A stretch of 34,990 nucleotides of DNA from Nitrososphaerales archaeon. Lineage in GTDB: Archaea > Thermoproteota > Nitrososphaeria > Nitrososphaerales > CADDZS01. The translations under genes were made by a program, and so were the position numbers. The notes below the pieces were generated by a model, which did no database searches, was not told where the DNA came from, and was given only the letters and a program-made list of their open reading frames with translations. Below, piece by piece: positions 7,454 through 15,389 of the stretch. The stretch is taken from assembly GCA_030037995.1 (NCBI GenBank), contig JASHPQ010000218.1, positions 1 to 34,990 of the forward strand, read 5' to 3'. How positions within the stretch are numbered: the first letter of the stretch is position 1; each line of letters starts with the position of its first letter.

Positions 7454-8004
7454 TTGATACTCCATTGCGTGCAGAGCTAATCGAAAACAGATTGGTAGTC
7501 TGGGACATCGAGGACTCGCGGAGGCTGTTTTCGTCAGGGTTTTTCGGGAAGCCGATCGGAATACCAAAGCCAAGACAGAGCGACTTCGACGTGCCCGTGA
7601 TCTTGGATCTCTTCGAGGGATATTATCTGAATGGAAAGTCGGAGATCCAGATTTTTCAGGACGAAAGAAAAGTGTCGCAGGAACGCTTCGAGCGGATCTG
7701 CGACGAAGCCGTCTTCCAGTTTAAGGAAAAGCTTCTCGTTTACACGAAATTAAGGGAAGCGGGCTTTGTGGTTACTCCTGGAGTAAAGTTCGGAGCTGAT
7801 TTTGCCGCTTACGAGAGAGGCCCCGGCATCGACCACGCCCCGTACCTCGTCCGGGTCTCAATCCCCTCCAGCAAGATGACCGCGACCGACATCGTACTTG
7901 CTGGGAGACTTGCAACGACAGTTAGAAAGCAGTTTATCATCGCTGTCGTGGATGCCTCCAGAAATGAAGTATCGTTCGTCGGCTTCGACTGGTGGCGTGC
8001 GTGA
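7450..8004 (+). CDS. endA: tRNA-splicing endonuclease (EndA)
   Basis: This 184-residue endonuclease cuts bulge-helix-bulge structures at tRNA intron borders. The catalytic triad is visible: Tyr121 in FGADFAAYERGPG, His129 in GIDHAPYLV and Lys160 in ATTVRKQFIIAV. The C-terminal catalytic fold is complete. The N-terminal about 85 residues form the usual accessory domain. The length fits the single-domain catalytic subunit that works as a homodimer or, with a beta subunit, as a heterotetramer. No beta subunit gene is in the window. The GTG start overlaps the upstream DUF47 stop. Its substrates include, by inference, the two intron-bearing tRNA genes at 16169-16641. Confidence 0.92.
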   Translation: MIDTPLRAELIENRLVVWDIEDSRRLFSSGFFGKPIGIPKPRQSDFDVPVILDLFEGYYLNGKSEIQIFQDERKVSQERFERICDEAVFQFKEKLLVYTKLREAGFVVTPGVKFGADFAAYERGPGIDHAPYLVRVSIPSSKMTATDIVLAGRLATTVRKQFIIAVVDASRNEVSFVGFDWWRA

Positions 8005-8010
8005 GGAGCT

Positions 8011-8529
8011 TCACAGCTTGATGGTGTAGCTCTCCTTCAAGCTATTCAAAACGATACTCGTTACAGCTCGCTCCACAAAGTCCATGGCCAGGACTTCTTT
8101 GATGAACCTGTCCATGAAGTTTGTCGTCTCAAACTTTCCCACGAGCGCAATGTCAAAATCTCCCGTAATGTCATAGACAATGCAGACGTTCGGGAATCGG
8201 GAGAGTTTCGCCTCTACATCTCTCAAGTGTTTCCCTTTGGCCTGGAGGAGAATTAGAGCGGTGATGCCATACCCCAGCTTCGAATAATTCACATCAACCG
8301 AGAAGCCTTTGATCACTTTCGCCTCTTCGAGTCTTCTAACCCGGGAATGAACCGTCCCCACTGAAATTTTCAATTTTCGCGCAATGTCTCTATAACTTGA
8401 ACGAGCATCTTCCTGCAATGCCCGAATAATTTCAAGATCCAGGGGTTCTGCTTGAAAATTCGAGGTCTCACTATTGTCTTGCAATTTTGATTCCAAGACT
8501 TGCTTGCCGACACCCGAGCGTATCGCCAA
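8011..8529 (-). CDS. Lrp/AsnC-family transcriptional regulator, probably controlling glutamine synthetase
   Basis: The product is 172 residues from TTG 8529; a shorter form from an internal TTG is possible. After a polar lead of about 28 residues, the winged helix-turn-helix reads LDLEIIRALQEDARSSYRDI then KISVGTVHSRVRRLEEAKVI. It is followed by the RAM effector domain (about 85-172), with the typical VYDITGDFDIALVGKF strand. The gene is divergent from glutamine synthetase. A perfect 8-bp inverted repeat lies immediately upstream of its start (8531-8559). The arrangement suggests autoregulation and control of glnA, perhaps in response to an amino acid such as glutamine. Confidence 0.88.
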   Translation of the reverse strand: MAIRSGVGKQVLESKLQDNSETSNFQAEPLDLEIIRALQEDARSSYRDIARKLKISVGTVHSRVRRLEEAKVIKGFSVDVNYSKLGYGITALILLQAKGKHLRDVEAKLSRFPNVCIVYDITGDFDIALVGKFETTNFMDRFIKEVLAMDFVERAVTSIVLNSLKESYTIKL

Positions 8530-8530
8530 A

Positions 8531-8559
8531 TGTCCAATTTATTGCTATCTGATTGGACA
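8531..8559. promoter_or_regulatory. Inverted repeat, probable operator of the Lrp-type regulator
   Basis: TGTCCAAT (8531-8538) and ATTGGACA (8552-8559) form a perfect 8-bp inverted repeat, centre to centre 21 nt (about two helix turns). A second small palindrome, ACAATTGT (8557-8564), overlaps the right arm. The site sits directly before the regulator start and about 20 nt before the glnA TATA box. Confidence 0.6.
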
Positions 8560-8579
8560 ATTGTATCAATCCACTACCA

Positions 8580-8587
8580 TTAAATAA
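8580..8587 (+). promoter_or_regulatory. TATA box for glnA
   Basis: TTAAATAA lies about 31 nt upstream of GTG 8615, giving a predicted transcript start near 8610. A repressor bound to the adjacent inverted repeat could interfere with TFB/TBP binding, while an activator bound there could recruit them. Confidence 0.5.
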
Positions 8588-8614
8588 CCATATTGCGAAT
8601 AATGGTGCAATTCG

Positions 8615-10105
8615 GTGTTCATTCGTCAATTGCCATATTCTAGAGAAGGGGGTAAGCTGAAACAGAGGAAATATTCGCAAGCAGAAGTGATTTCAAAGAT
8701 GCAGGAAGACAAGGTTCGTTTCGTAGATCTTCAGTTCGCCGATGTGCCAGGCCGCCTGCAGCACGTAACGGTTCCGGTTGAATCACTCGACGAAGATGCC
8801 TTCAAGGACGGCGTGCCAAAACTGGATGGCAGTTCGATCCGGGGTTTTACAGATATTCACGAATCAGACATGATTTTGCTGCCGGATCCCACAACTTACG
8901 GCACCCTCCCATGGAGTTCAGACTCTTTGAAGACCGGAAGGATGATTTGCGACGTGTCTTGGGGCTATGCAATGGGTCGATTTTTCCGGGATCCTAGATG
9001 GATTGCGCAAAGAGCGGAAGAAGAAGCAAAGAGACTCGGGTACGACACAACGTACTGGGGCCCCGAGATCGAGTTCTTCGTTTTCGACAAGGTCAGCTGG
9101 GATGTAACGACACCCTTCGCAGGCCAGGGGTACAGAATCGAATCCAGGGAGGCGGCGTGGAATCCCGGAATTGGGGCAAACAACAGCCCGCCGATCAGAT
9201 TCAAGGAGGGCTATTTCCCCGCCACGCCGCAGGATTCGTTGCAGGATTTCAGGAGCGAATGCGTCAGTGTCCTCGGAAGCAACTTTGGAATAGTCTCTGA
9301 CGCGCATCACCACGAGGTCGCGACGGCTGGGCAGTGCGAAATCGACATGAGATTTGACACGTTGACCAACATGGGTGATGCTGCGATGACGTACAAATAC
9401 GTCATCAAGAACATTGCCGCAAAGAACGGAATGATTGCGACGATGATGCCCAAACCGATCTTCCTCGACAATGCTTCAGGAATGCACGTCCATGTCTCCC
9501 TCTGGAAGGAGGGAACCAATCTGATGTTCGACGAAAAAGACGAATACGCTGAGCTCAGTCAGCTGGGGAGGTATTTTGGAGGAGGCTTGATCGAGCACGC
9601 AAGGGCCCTCGCGGCGATTACCAACCCCACGACGAATTCCTACCGGAGGTTAGTTCCCGGGTTCGAAGCTCCAGTATACATCGCCTGGAGTAGGCGAAAC
9701 AGGTCTGCGAACATCCGCATCCCCGTGAACATGAAGGGAGCCAAGTACTCTTCCAGAAAGCGGCTGGAGTACAGGACGCCAGATCCCGCTGCCAATCCAT
9801 ATCTCTGTTTTGCCGCGATTCTATCTGCCGGACTCGATGGAATCAAGAAAAAAAGTGACATTGGTGATCCTGTGGACGAGGACATTTACAAGCTTACCCC
9901 CGAGCGCAGGAGATCTCTTGGGGTGAAAGAGCTTCCGGGATCCCTGAAAGAGGCAATTGAATGCCTAGAGTCAGACAGCGACTTTCTACAGCCAATCTTC
10001 ACGCAGGAAATCATTGACGCGATCGCAGAAAACGGAATGAAAGAGTTTGGGGAGGTTTCGAGACGGCCGCATCCGTACGAGTTTTATCTCTATATGGACA
10101 TTTAG
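8615..10105 (+). CDS. glnA: Glutamine synthetase, type I
   Basis: This is cytoplasmic ATP-dependent ligation of ammonia to glutamate. The product is 496 residues from GTG 8615. A shorter start at CTG 8657 is conceivable because GAAGGGGGT (8645-8653) resembles a ribosome binding site, but the TATA position fits GTG 8615. Landmarks are the N-terminal beta-grasp with LDGSSIRGF (70-78), the metal-binding GPEIEFFVFD, the His-bearing GMHVHVSLW, the ATP/glutamate loop NPTTNSYRRLVPG, the RSANIRIP strand and the C-terminal EYRTPDPAANPYLCFAA. The Tyr-adenylylation sequence of enterobacterial enzymes is not apparent. Its neighbours are a divergent Lrp-type regulator and a downstream PAT-like acetyltransferase. 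Confidence 0.95.
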   Translation: MFIRQLPYSREGGKLKQRKYSQAEVISKMQEDKVRFVDLQFADVPGRLQHVTVPVESLDEDAFKDGVPKLDGSSIRGFTDIHESDMILLPDPTTYGTLPWSSDSLKTGRMICDVSWGYAMGRFFRDPRWIAQRAEEEAKRLGYDTTYWGPEIEFFVFDKVSWDVTTPFAGQGYRIESREAAWNPGIGANNSPPIRFKEGYFPATPQDSLQDFRSECVSVLGSNFGIVSDAHHHEVATAGQCEIDMRFDTLTNMGDAAMTYKYVIKNIAAKNGMIATMMPKPIFLDNASGMHVHVSLWKEGTNLMFDEKDEYAELSQLGRYFGGGLIEHARALAAITNPTTNSYRRLVPGFEAPVYIAWSRRNRSANIRIPVNMKGAKYSSRKRLEYRTPDPAANPYLCFAAILSAGLDGIKKKSDIGDPVDEDIYKLTPERRRSLGVKELPGSLKEAIECLESDSDFLQPIFTQEIIDAIAENGMKEFGEVSRRPHPYEFYLYMDI

Positions 10106-10185
10106 AGCGCGGAAACGTTTCGATTTCCTGTTCAGCCGGCAGATCAACCGAAGCGTCAGGTTATTCAAACTCTACCAAAAGGTTC

Positions 10186-10194
10186 GTATAAGAT
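10186..10194 (+). promoter_or_regulatory. Possible TATA box for the acetyltransferase gene
   Basis: GTATAAGAT lies about 35 nt before TTG 10224, so the acetyltransferase may have its own promoter rather than depending only on glnA readthrough. The rest of the 10106-10223 gap shows nothing recognisable. Confidence 0.35.
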
Positions 10195-10223
10195 GCTAGG
10201 AGCTGCGAATTAATACGCAGATC

Positions 10224-10706
10224 TTGGTCCGAGAAGCGGAAGAGACCGATTTACCGGCGATACTTGAAATTTACAATGACTCCGTAATGACTTCGACAGC
10301 TACATTCGAGCAAAACATCCAGACTGTTGAAACGAGAAGAGAGTGGTTCAAAAATCATGGCAGCAATTATCCGCTCATAGTCGCAGTTTCGAACGGCGAG
10401 ATTCTGGGATACTGCAGTCTCTCTCAATTTCAAGGAAACAGCGGTTACCGTGCGACCGTGGAGTTGTCGGTCTACGTGGAGAAAAATAGCAGGAGACAAG
10501 GAATCGCGAAGTTGCTGATGAGAGAGGTTCTCGGCAGAGCCAAAGAAAAGAGTTTTCACGCCATCATTTCAAGCATCTCGTTTGATAACGAGCCCAGCAT
10601 AAGACTCCACGAAAATTTCGGTTTTCAAAAAGTTGCCCATCTGAAAGAAGTGGGTTTCAAATTTTCAAAATGGCACGATACTTGCTACTACGAGCTAATT
10701 TTGTGA
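10224..10706 (+). CDS. GNAT acetyltransferase, phosphinothricin/methionine sulfoximine acetyltransferase-like
   Basis: The product is 160 residues. The sequence follows the PAT/MddA branch of the GNAT fold: an opening VREAEETDLPAILEIYND, TATFEQ..ETRREWF, the YRATVELSVYVEKNSRRQGI block carrying the acetyl-CoA pyrophosphate loop (RRQGIAKLL), then NEPSIRLHENFGF and the C-terminal FKFSKWHDTCYYEL. Family members N-acetylate small amino acid analogues, including inhibitors of glutamine synthetase such as phosphinothricin and methionine sulfoximine. The gene directly downstream of glnA is therefore suggestive. The start is TTG 10224 with no ATG available. The true substrate cannot be read from sequence, and other small amines or amino acids are possible. 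Confidence 0.8.
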   Translation: MVREAEETDLPAILEIYNDSVMTSTATFEQNIQTVETRREWFKNHGSNYPLIVAVSNGEILGYCSLSQFQGNSGYRATVELSVYVEKNSRRQGIAKLLMREVLGRAKEKSFHAIISSISFDNEPSIRLHENFGFQKVAHLKEVGFKFSKWHDTCYYELIL

Positions 10707-10707
10707 T

Positions 10708-12501
10708 TCAGGAGGGGTTTGCTGAAGGAGTTTCTTCTTTCCCTTTTTCAAGCTGCCTGATCTGTTTGTGATACATTTCGAGCAGCTCTTGAACGGTTGT
10801 AGCATCCTCAGGAGCTTTGTCGTCGCGGATTTTGCCAGTGAACTTTGGAAAGCGAAGGGCAAATCCAGCCCCGGGCCTTACCAAGCCCAAGCCCGCTGAG
10901 TAAATGGGGCTCAACGTAATTTCGGACGCGATGATTTCGATTACCATTTTCGGTTCAAACCAGACCTCCGAATTAACACGCGCGTCTACCCTCGGACTCT
11001 TTTCTGCGATTTTGTGCTCGTCAAGAGCTTTGCTTATTTTTTCGAGATCGAGATCAGAAAAGCCGGTACCGACTTTCGTCGTAGTCCTAAAGATATCTAC
11101 TGCTTCATCGTAAGCGGCGAGCAAAAACGCACCATAAACCCCGGCCCTCCTACCCATCCCGTGGTTAGCGCCTACGATAACCAGATCTATTGTGTCGCGC
11201 ACGTTGGGCCGATACTCCGGCTTGAATTTTATCCACGCGTACCCTCTAGCACCAGCTTTGTAGGAGCTTTGAAGATCCTTTACTACCAGACCCTCGCACC
11301 CGGCAGCCAGGGACTCTTCCATTAGAGAGTCGATCTGCGTGGAGTCCCTGACGGTGCTAGCGGGCACGAGCATGATGTTGTGTTTGGTTTTTGCCTTCTC
11401 GAATAATTTCTCGAGGCGTACCCGTCTTGCTTCGTAACTTTGATTGATCATCGATTCTTTTTCTACGAGCAATACGTCAAAAAGATTCAGAACCACGGGG
11501 TACTCTTTTTGCGCTGCTTCCAGTTCGTACTTCCGTCTTCGATGCATCAATTCCTGGAATGGAAGGTATTTTCCGGCCGAGCTGATCGCGACGACCTCTC
11601 CTTCCACTATGAATTGTTTTGCAGGTAGGCTCGTCAGAGCAGGGATCACGTCCGAGTACTGTTCCGTTATGATTTCCAGTCTCCTGGAAAAAAGCGTCAC
11701 GCTCCCTTCCAAGGTCTTGTGGGCCTGCACTCTTTCGCCGTCCAGTTTGTATTCGGCAGAGGCAACGCCATTCATCTGATTGATTATCTCTTCCGCACTT
11801 TGCATACGCTCCGCCAGCATCGGCCTGACTGGTTTGCCTGCTGTCACCTCGACCTTCTCGACCACCGTCAGCCCGTGACGCGCGAGCAGATCTGCGACAT
11901 AACCTAGATCGCTGGTCAAGTTATAGGCGTGCTCTAACTTTTCCCGGGCTTCCTTGGACCCGGTAAACCGAAGGGAGAGGGCATCCAGTACCGTGAAATC
12001 TGCGACGCCCAGACGCAGTTTTCCTGTCACAAATCTGACTAGAAATTTGGCTTCCAAACTGGAGGCTGAATTGAGCAGCCTCGAAAGCATCCCCAGCTTG
12101 GTCTGAGAAGATCCGGAACCGGAGGTCTTTGCAATCTCCTCCATAGTTTTGTAGACTTCTTCGACCGTAAGCTTTCCGGAAGAAAGTGACCGCTGCTCCT
12201 TCGAAACAGACAGCTCGGCCGCAACGTCACCAAGGTCTCCGTGGCGACGCATCAGTTCTTGCACTTTTTTCGGATCTGCTCCGTATGCTTTTTCGATCGC
12301 TTTCGCCGCTGTTTTCTCTGCCATCCCAATCTCAATTCCCATAAAATCCGGGAATAGTTTTCCCTGCGTGAGGTAAGAGACACGAGATACGAGCTCGGTC
12401 GGAGTTTTCTTGAACACCTCCACCAAGATGGATGTGAGCTCCGTCCTCGAAGAGGTCCGCGTCATCTTGTCAAAGGCTTCGGCGAGCAAGGCAAAATCCA
12501 A
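10708..12501 (-). CDS. lig: ATP-dependent DNA ligase
   Basis: This 597-residue archaeal replicative/repair ligase joins nicks using ATP. Domain order is an N-terminal helical DNA-binding domain (1-220), an adenylation domain with KLDGERVQ (catalytic Lys252), motif III LFSRRLEI, motif IV EGEVVA and motif V EGLVVKDL with WIKFKPEY, then an OB-fold domain ending near FPKFTGKIRDDK. A charged tail finishes the protein. Length and motifs match the archaeal LigI family. The gene ends two bases from the convergent acetyltransferase gene. The start is ATG 12501, divergent from rps25e. Confidence 0.96.
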   Translation of the reverse strand: MDFALLAEAFDKMTRTSSRTELTSILVEVFKKTPTELVSRVSYLTQGKLFPDFMGIEIGMAEKTAAKAIEKAYGADPKKVQELMRRHGDLGDVAAELSVSKEQRSLSSGKLTVEEVYKTMEEIAKTSGSGSSQTKLGMLSRLLNSASSLEAKFLVRFVTGKLRLGVADFTVLDALSLRFTGSKEAREKLEHAYNLTSDLGYVADLLARHGLTVVEKVEVTAGKPVRPMLAERMQSAEEIINQMNGVASAEYKLDGERVQAHKTLEGSVTLFSRRLEIITEQYSDVIPALTSLPAKQFIVEGEVVAISSAGKYLPFQELMHRRRKYELEAAQKEYPVVLNLFDVLLVEKESMINQSYEARRVRLEKLFEKAKTKHNIMLVPASTVRDSTQIDSLMEESLAAGCEGLVVKDLQSSYKAGARGYAWIKFKPEYRPNVRDTIDLVIVGANHGMGRRAGVYGAFLLAAYDEAVDIFRTTTKVGTGFSDLDLEKISKALDEHKIAEKSPRVDARVNSEVWFEPKMVIEIIASEITLSPIYSAGLGLVRPGAGFALRFPKFTGKIRDDKAPEDATTVQELLEMYHKQIRQLEKGKEETPSANPS

Positions 12502-12558
12502 TCTTGATCAACAGTGACTTTTTTTCGGGACCGATTGAACTGACTGAGGAACAAGAAC

Positions 12559-12568
12559 GTTTAATACT
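12559..12568 (+). promoter_or_regulatory. Possible TATA box for rps25e
   Basis: The sequence around 12559-12568 reads GTTTAATACT, about 50 nt upstream of the TTG start. It is in the short divergent region between the ligase and ribosomal protein genes. A Shine-Dalgarno-like GAGAGGAG at 12601-12608 follows, 7 nt before the start. Confidence 0.4.
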
Positions 12569-12615
12569 GTTTTTGGAAGTACTTTCAAACGAGAAGATAA
12601 GAGAGGAGTTTTAGA

Positions 12616-12987
12616 TTGGGCGGTACCAAGAAGAAATCGATTTCATCCGCAGACAAATCCCAAAGCGCACAAGATGCAGCTCAACAGGGTGGGCCGAAGA
12701 AGCCTGAGAAAAAAACTGCCAAGGAATCGAAACTCGCGGCGCAACAAGCAAAGCAGCAAGCTCTGATTGCTCCGAAGATGGACGAAAAGCAGCTGGTAAA
12801 GTCTTTAGCTCCTTTGAAGGCTATCACCGTTTACGGTGCTTCTAGGTCACTGGGTCTGAACGCGGCCATTGCTGCCCAGACCTTGAGAAATCTAGAGGCG
12901 AAGAATGCTATCAGAAAAGTAGGCGGATACAGCGGGCATTATATTTACGCGATAAACTCGCCAACAGCGCCATCAAGTACCGCCTAG
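12616..12987 (+). CDS. rps25e: 30S ribosomal protein S25e
   Basis: The product is 123 residues from TTG 12616, a start supported by GAGAGGAG seven bases upstream. The N-terminal half is a disordered Lys/Gln/Ala-rich tail. The C-terminal winged helix (about 55-115) carries MDEKQLVKSLAPLKAITVY and the RKVGGYSGHYIYAI ending characteristic of S25e. This small-subunit protein is shared by archaea and eukaryotes and is absent from bacteria and many euryarchaea, so it supports TACK placement. Its last 15 bases overlap the 3' end of the convergent cyclophilin-like gene. Confidence 0.9.
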   Translation: MGGTKKKSISSADKSQSAQDAAQQGGPKKPEKKTAKESKLAAQQAKQQALIAPKMDEKQLVKSLAPLKAITVYGASRSLGLNAAIAAQTLRNLEAKNAIRKVGGYSGHYIYAINSPTAPSSTA

Positions 12988-13347
12988 CTGAGAGATTCGC
13001 TCTATCTCAATCGAGTCCCCTCGCTTGCAGGACTCGAGGACATCCATGCCTTGAACCACCTCGCCAAGGGGATTCATGGGTTTGTAGCTTCGAACATCCT
13101 GCAAGAAAAAACAGATCGATGAACCACTCGGCATAAAAGCGATCTCCCCTTTCTTGAACTCTTTTCTCGATTTTTCCTCGCCGGCGACCACGTTAGTCAA
13201 GATGTACGCGAAACCTCTTTCGTAAAAATTAACCCGGCCGATTATTGGGACTTCCCTCAGAATTTTAGTAAGAGTCACCGGCGAAAGATGCTTGAATAAG
13301 TTGCCGACGAAAATGCCCTTTCCAAGCACCTTGGCATGCATTTCCAT
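12973..13347 (-). CDS. Cyclophilin-like (DUF369-type) protein
   Basis: The product is about 124 residues from ATG 13347; the frame is open to TTG 13371. The C-terminal half has the signature of the archaeal/bacterial cyclophilin-like fold family: FKKGEIAFMPSGSSICFFL, then NPLGEVVQGMDVLESCKRGD and IEIERI. The reading is by pattern. True peptidyl-prolyl isomerase catalytic residues are not evident, and many members of this family have no known activity. It converges on rps25e with a 15-nt overlap. Confidence 0.65.
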   Translation of the reverse strand: MEMHAKVLGKGIFVGNLFKHLSPVTLTKILREVPIIGRVNFYERGFAYILTNVVAGEEKSRKEFKKGEIAFMPSGSSICFFLQDVRSYKPMNPLGEVVQGMDVLESCKRGDSIEIERISQLGGT

Positions 13348-13447
13348 CGCGGAGATTGAAGCAGATACCAAAGGAAAAATACCGGGCGGCGAAGTGCGTC
13401 GGCCGGAAATCCTTTAAGATTTCTCGTTCATTCTTAGAAACCTTTAA

Positions 13448-13822
13448 TTGGGAACCAAAAAGCGATTTATGTATTCCGGTGTTTTTGCGCTTTTGCCTAG
13501 CATTCCTCGCACTAGGGTATCTTCGACTCAAAAAATCAGACGAAAGAAAGCGAAAACCCCTGAGCAAGAAAGTGCTGAAACTTTTCAGATAACGATTGGA
13601 CCTCCGCAATTAACTAGATTCGAGAAGGCTCGCATTATTGGGGCAAGATCTTTGCAACTGGCGCTCGGAGCTCCACCTTTCATCAAGGTCTCATCAACCA
13701 TGCGCAGTCCGATTGACATTGCGATTTCAGAGCTGGATCAAAAAGTACTGCCGATCAACATTCGGAGAACACTCCCCGACGGGCAGTACGAAGACATCCC
13801 TCTTGACATTCTTACATCCTGA
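13448..13822 (+). CDS. rpo6: DNA-directed RNA polymerase subunit Rpo6 (RpoK, omega-like)
   Basis: The product is 124 residues from TTG 13448; ATG 13469 is an alternative. The conserved core is in the C-terminal 75 residues: LTRFEKARIIGARSLQLALG, then IKVSSTMRSPIDIAISEL and the ending LPINIRRTLPDGQYEDIPL. This is the standard RpoK/omega signature that clamps the largest subunit. The N-terminal about 45 residues are a basic, low-complexity extension absent from minimal versions. It is followed by a small zinc protein gene and Alba on the same strand. Confidence 0.93.
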   Translation: MGTKKRFMYSGVFALLPSIPRTRVSSTQKIRRKKAKTPEQESAETFQITIGPPQLTRFEKARIIGARSLQLALGAPPFIKVSSTMRSPIDIAISELDQKVLPINIRRTLPDGQYEDIPLDILTS

Positions 13823-13901
13823 ACAATTCCACCATCCGCCAACAACTCTGCTTTTTAGGAAGGAATGCCCCAATTTATTGTGGAGCTGATTTGATAAAAG
13901 T

Positions 13902-14063
13902 TTGAAATGCTACGTCTGCGGCAAAACTTCAAAAGCCGAATGCCAGATGTGCAAACGCCCGGTGTGCAGGATCCATTTCAACATGTATTACGATCCTGCC
14001 ACCAGATTGATGACTCCCCTTTGCGGTAATTGCGCGCAGATAAAGCGTCGCGAACTGGGTTAG
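13902..14063 (+). CDS. 53-residue Cys-rich zinc-binding protein
   Basis: I found this by direct translation of the gap between rpo6 and Alba. The frame runs from TTG 13902 to TAG 14063. The order of metal-binding candidates is Cys3/Cys6 (CYVC), Cys14/Cys17 (CQMC), Cys22/His25 (CRIH) and Cys43/Cys46 (CGNC), enough for two zinc sites. The layout resembles B-box or HIT-type small zinc ribbons. The even pairing of cysteines argues for a real gene despite its small size. I do not recognise a named family. Its position between a polymerase subunit and a chromatin protein suggests, weakly, an information-processing role. Confidence 0.65.
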   Translation: MKCYVCGKTSKAECQMCKRPVCRIHFNMYYDPATRLMTPLCGNCAQIKRRELG

Positions 14064-14064
14064 G

Positions 14065-14073
14065 CTTAAATAC
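14065..14073 (+). promoter_or_regulatory. TATA box for the Alba gene
   Basis: CTTAAATAC begins just after the stop codon of the zinc protein and lies about 35 nt before TTG 14104. It matches the CTTAAATA-type boxes seen before nuoA and tRNA-Glu in this window. Confidence 0.5.
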
Positions 14074-14103
14074 AGTTTTCGTTCACATCACTTTTGCGTT
14101 CAA

Positions 14104-14481
14104 TTGGCCACCAACAATTCCAGAGCAGAGACTAGACCATCTCCAGAAAAATCTGACTCGATGCAGGAGCGTTCTCAGCGTAGTCAAGAAAGGCCACCGA
14201 GAACTTCGCCGCCTAACCACATTTTCGTCGGAAAAAAGCCGGTCATGAGCTATGCAATGTCCGCAATGGTACAGCTGGCTCAAAGCGGGGATATTGTGCT
14301 GAAAGCTAGGGGAATGGTAATTTCTCGAGCTGTGGATGTCGCCGAAATTGTCACGAAAAGACTGGGGAACAATTCGTTCGAGATTCGAAACATCAAGATC
14401 GACACCGAGAAGCTCGGCGAAGGCGATGACATTAGAAACGTCTCAACGATCGAGATCGCCATAGCGAAGAAATCTCCATAA
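14104..14481 (+). CDS. albA: DNA/RNA-binding protein Alba
   Basis: The product is 125 residues from TTG 14104. After a Ser/Arg/Pro-rich tail of about 37 residues, the Alba core begins NHIFVGKKPVMSYAMSAMVQ, with the paired Lys residues (44-45) that contact nucleic acid and, in other archaea, can be acetylated. It continues with VLKARGMVISRAVDVAEIV and NIKIDTEKL. Alba is an abundant chromatin and RNA-binding protein. The long polar N-terminal tail is not part of the classical 90-residue protein. The gene has its own TATA box. Confidence 0.93.
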   Translation: MATNNSRAETRPSPEKSDSMQERSQRSQERPPRTSPPNHIFVGKKPVMSYAMSAMVQLAQSGDIVLKARGMVISRAVDVAEIVTKRLGNNSFEIRNIKIDTEKLGEGDDIRNVSTIEIAIAKKSP

Positions 14482-14597
14482 TTGGCGACCTTCATAAGGC
14501 CGTGCTTTGGCGCACGGTAAATCGAGTTCCATTTCTCTTTTTGTCCAAATTCGATAAGGGGTTCCCGGAATTTTTCCCTGTGTAGGTTCTGGTCTTC

Positions 14598-15389
14598 ATG
14601 TCCGAAAAGGATCGAGAAGTGATTTCATTGGGGGATCGAGTACTCTTGTACCTCGACTCCCGGAAAACGTGGCTGGTGCAGCTGAAAGAAGGCACTGACA
14701 GCTTTCATACTCACGCCGGGATTGTCGATTTGAAAAAAATTCCGGGAGCCAGGTTTGGGGATTCCATTGACACGACTCTGAATGAGAAAATCATCCTGCT
14801 GAAGCCCACAGTGCTCGATTTTGTCATGAAGTCCGAGCGGCGTACTCAAATTGTATATCCCAAAGATTTTGCCTACATTTCAGCAAGATCGGGGCTCTGC
14901 TCCGGCAGCCATGTACTGGAATGTGGAACGGGCTCGGGAGCATTAACCACTTATTTCGCTAGTCTCGTCGCTCCCACCGGATTTGTTCGAACCTTCGAGG
15001 CTAGGGAGGATTTTTTTGAGATCGCTGGAAAGAATCTGGAGAAGGCGGGGTTGATGGCATACGCTAGGATGGAAAGAGCCGCTCTTCAGGACTCATCAGT
15101 GGAAGCAGAATTTTACGATCTTGCAATGCTGGACACCGGCGATCCATGGACGCTGCTTGATATAGCTCACCGGGCGTTGAAGGGGTCTGGATTTGTTTTC
15201 TGCATATGCCCCACGACCAATCAGCTTGAGACCGTGGCATTTGCGATGGAGGGCAAATTTGTCGACATCGAGTGCATCGAGATCATGTTTCGTCGGATTG
15301 AGGCGAGAGTTGGCAAGACCAGGCCCTCGACCAGAATGATAGGCCACACTTGTTACTTGGCATCCGGGAGAAAGGTTAACTCTGCTTGA
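14598..15389 (+). CDS. trmI: tRNA (adenine-N1)-methyltransferase TrmI
   Basis: The product is 263 residues. An N-terminal beta domain (1-75) of the TrmI type (GDRVLLYLDSRKTWLVQL) precedes a class I SAM-dependent methyltransferase fold with motif I VLECGTGSGALTTYFA. An acidic EAREDF (motif II region) and LAMLDTGDPWTLLD follow; the latter matches the catalytic D-x-P/W loop. The C-terminal IECIEIMFRRIEAR and RPSTRMIGHTCYLASG are family hallmarks. The enzyme methylates A57/A58 in the tRNA T-loop of archaea. The tRNA-Glu gene about 1.1 kb downstream has its intron inside that same loop, so splicing must precede or permit the modification. Confidence 0.92.
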   Translation: MSEKDREVISLGDRVLLYLDSRKTWLVQLKEGTDSFHTHAGIVDLKKIPGARFGDSIDTTLNEKIILLKPTVLDFVMKSERRTQIVYPKDFAYISARSGLCSGSHVLECGTGSGALTTYFASLVAPTGFVRTFEAREDFFEIAGKNLEKAGLMAYARMERAALQDSSVEAEFYDLAMLDTGDPWTLLDIAHRALKGSGFVFCICPTTNQLETVAFAMEGKFVDIECIEIMFRRIEARVGKTRPSTRMIGHTCYLASGRKVNSA

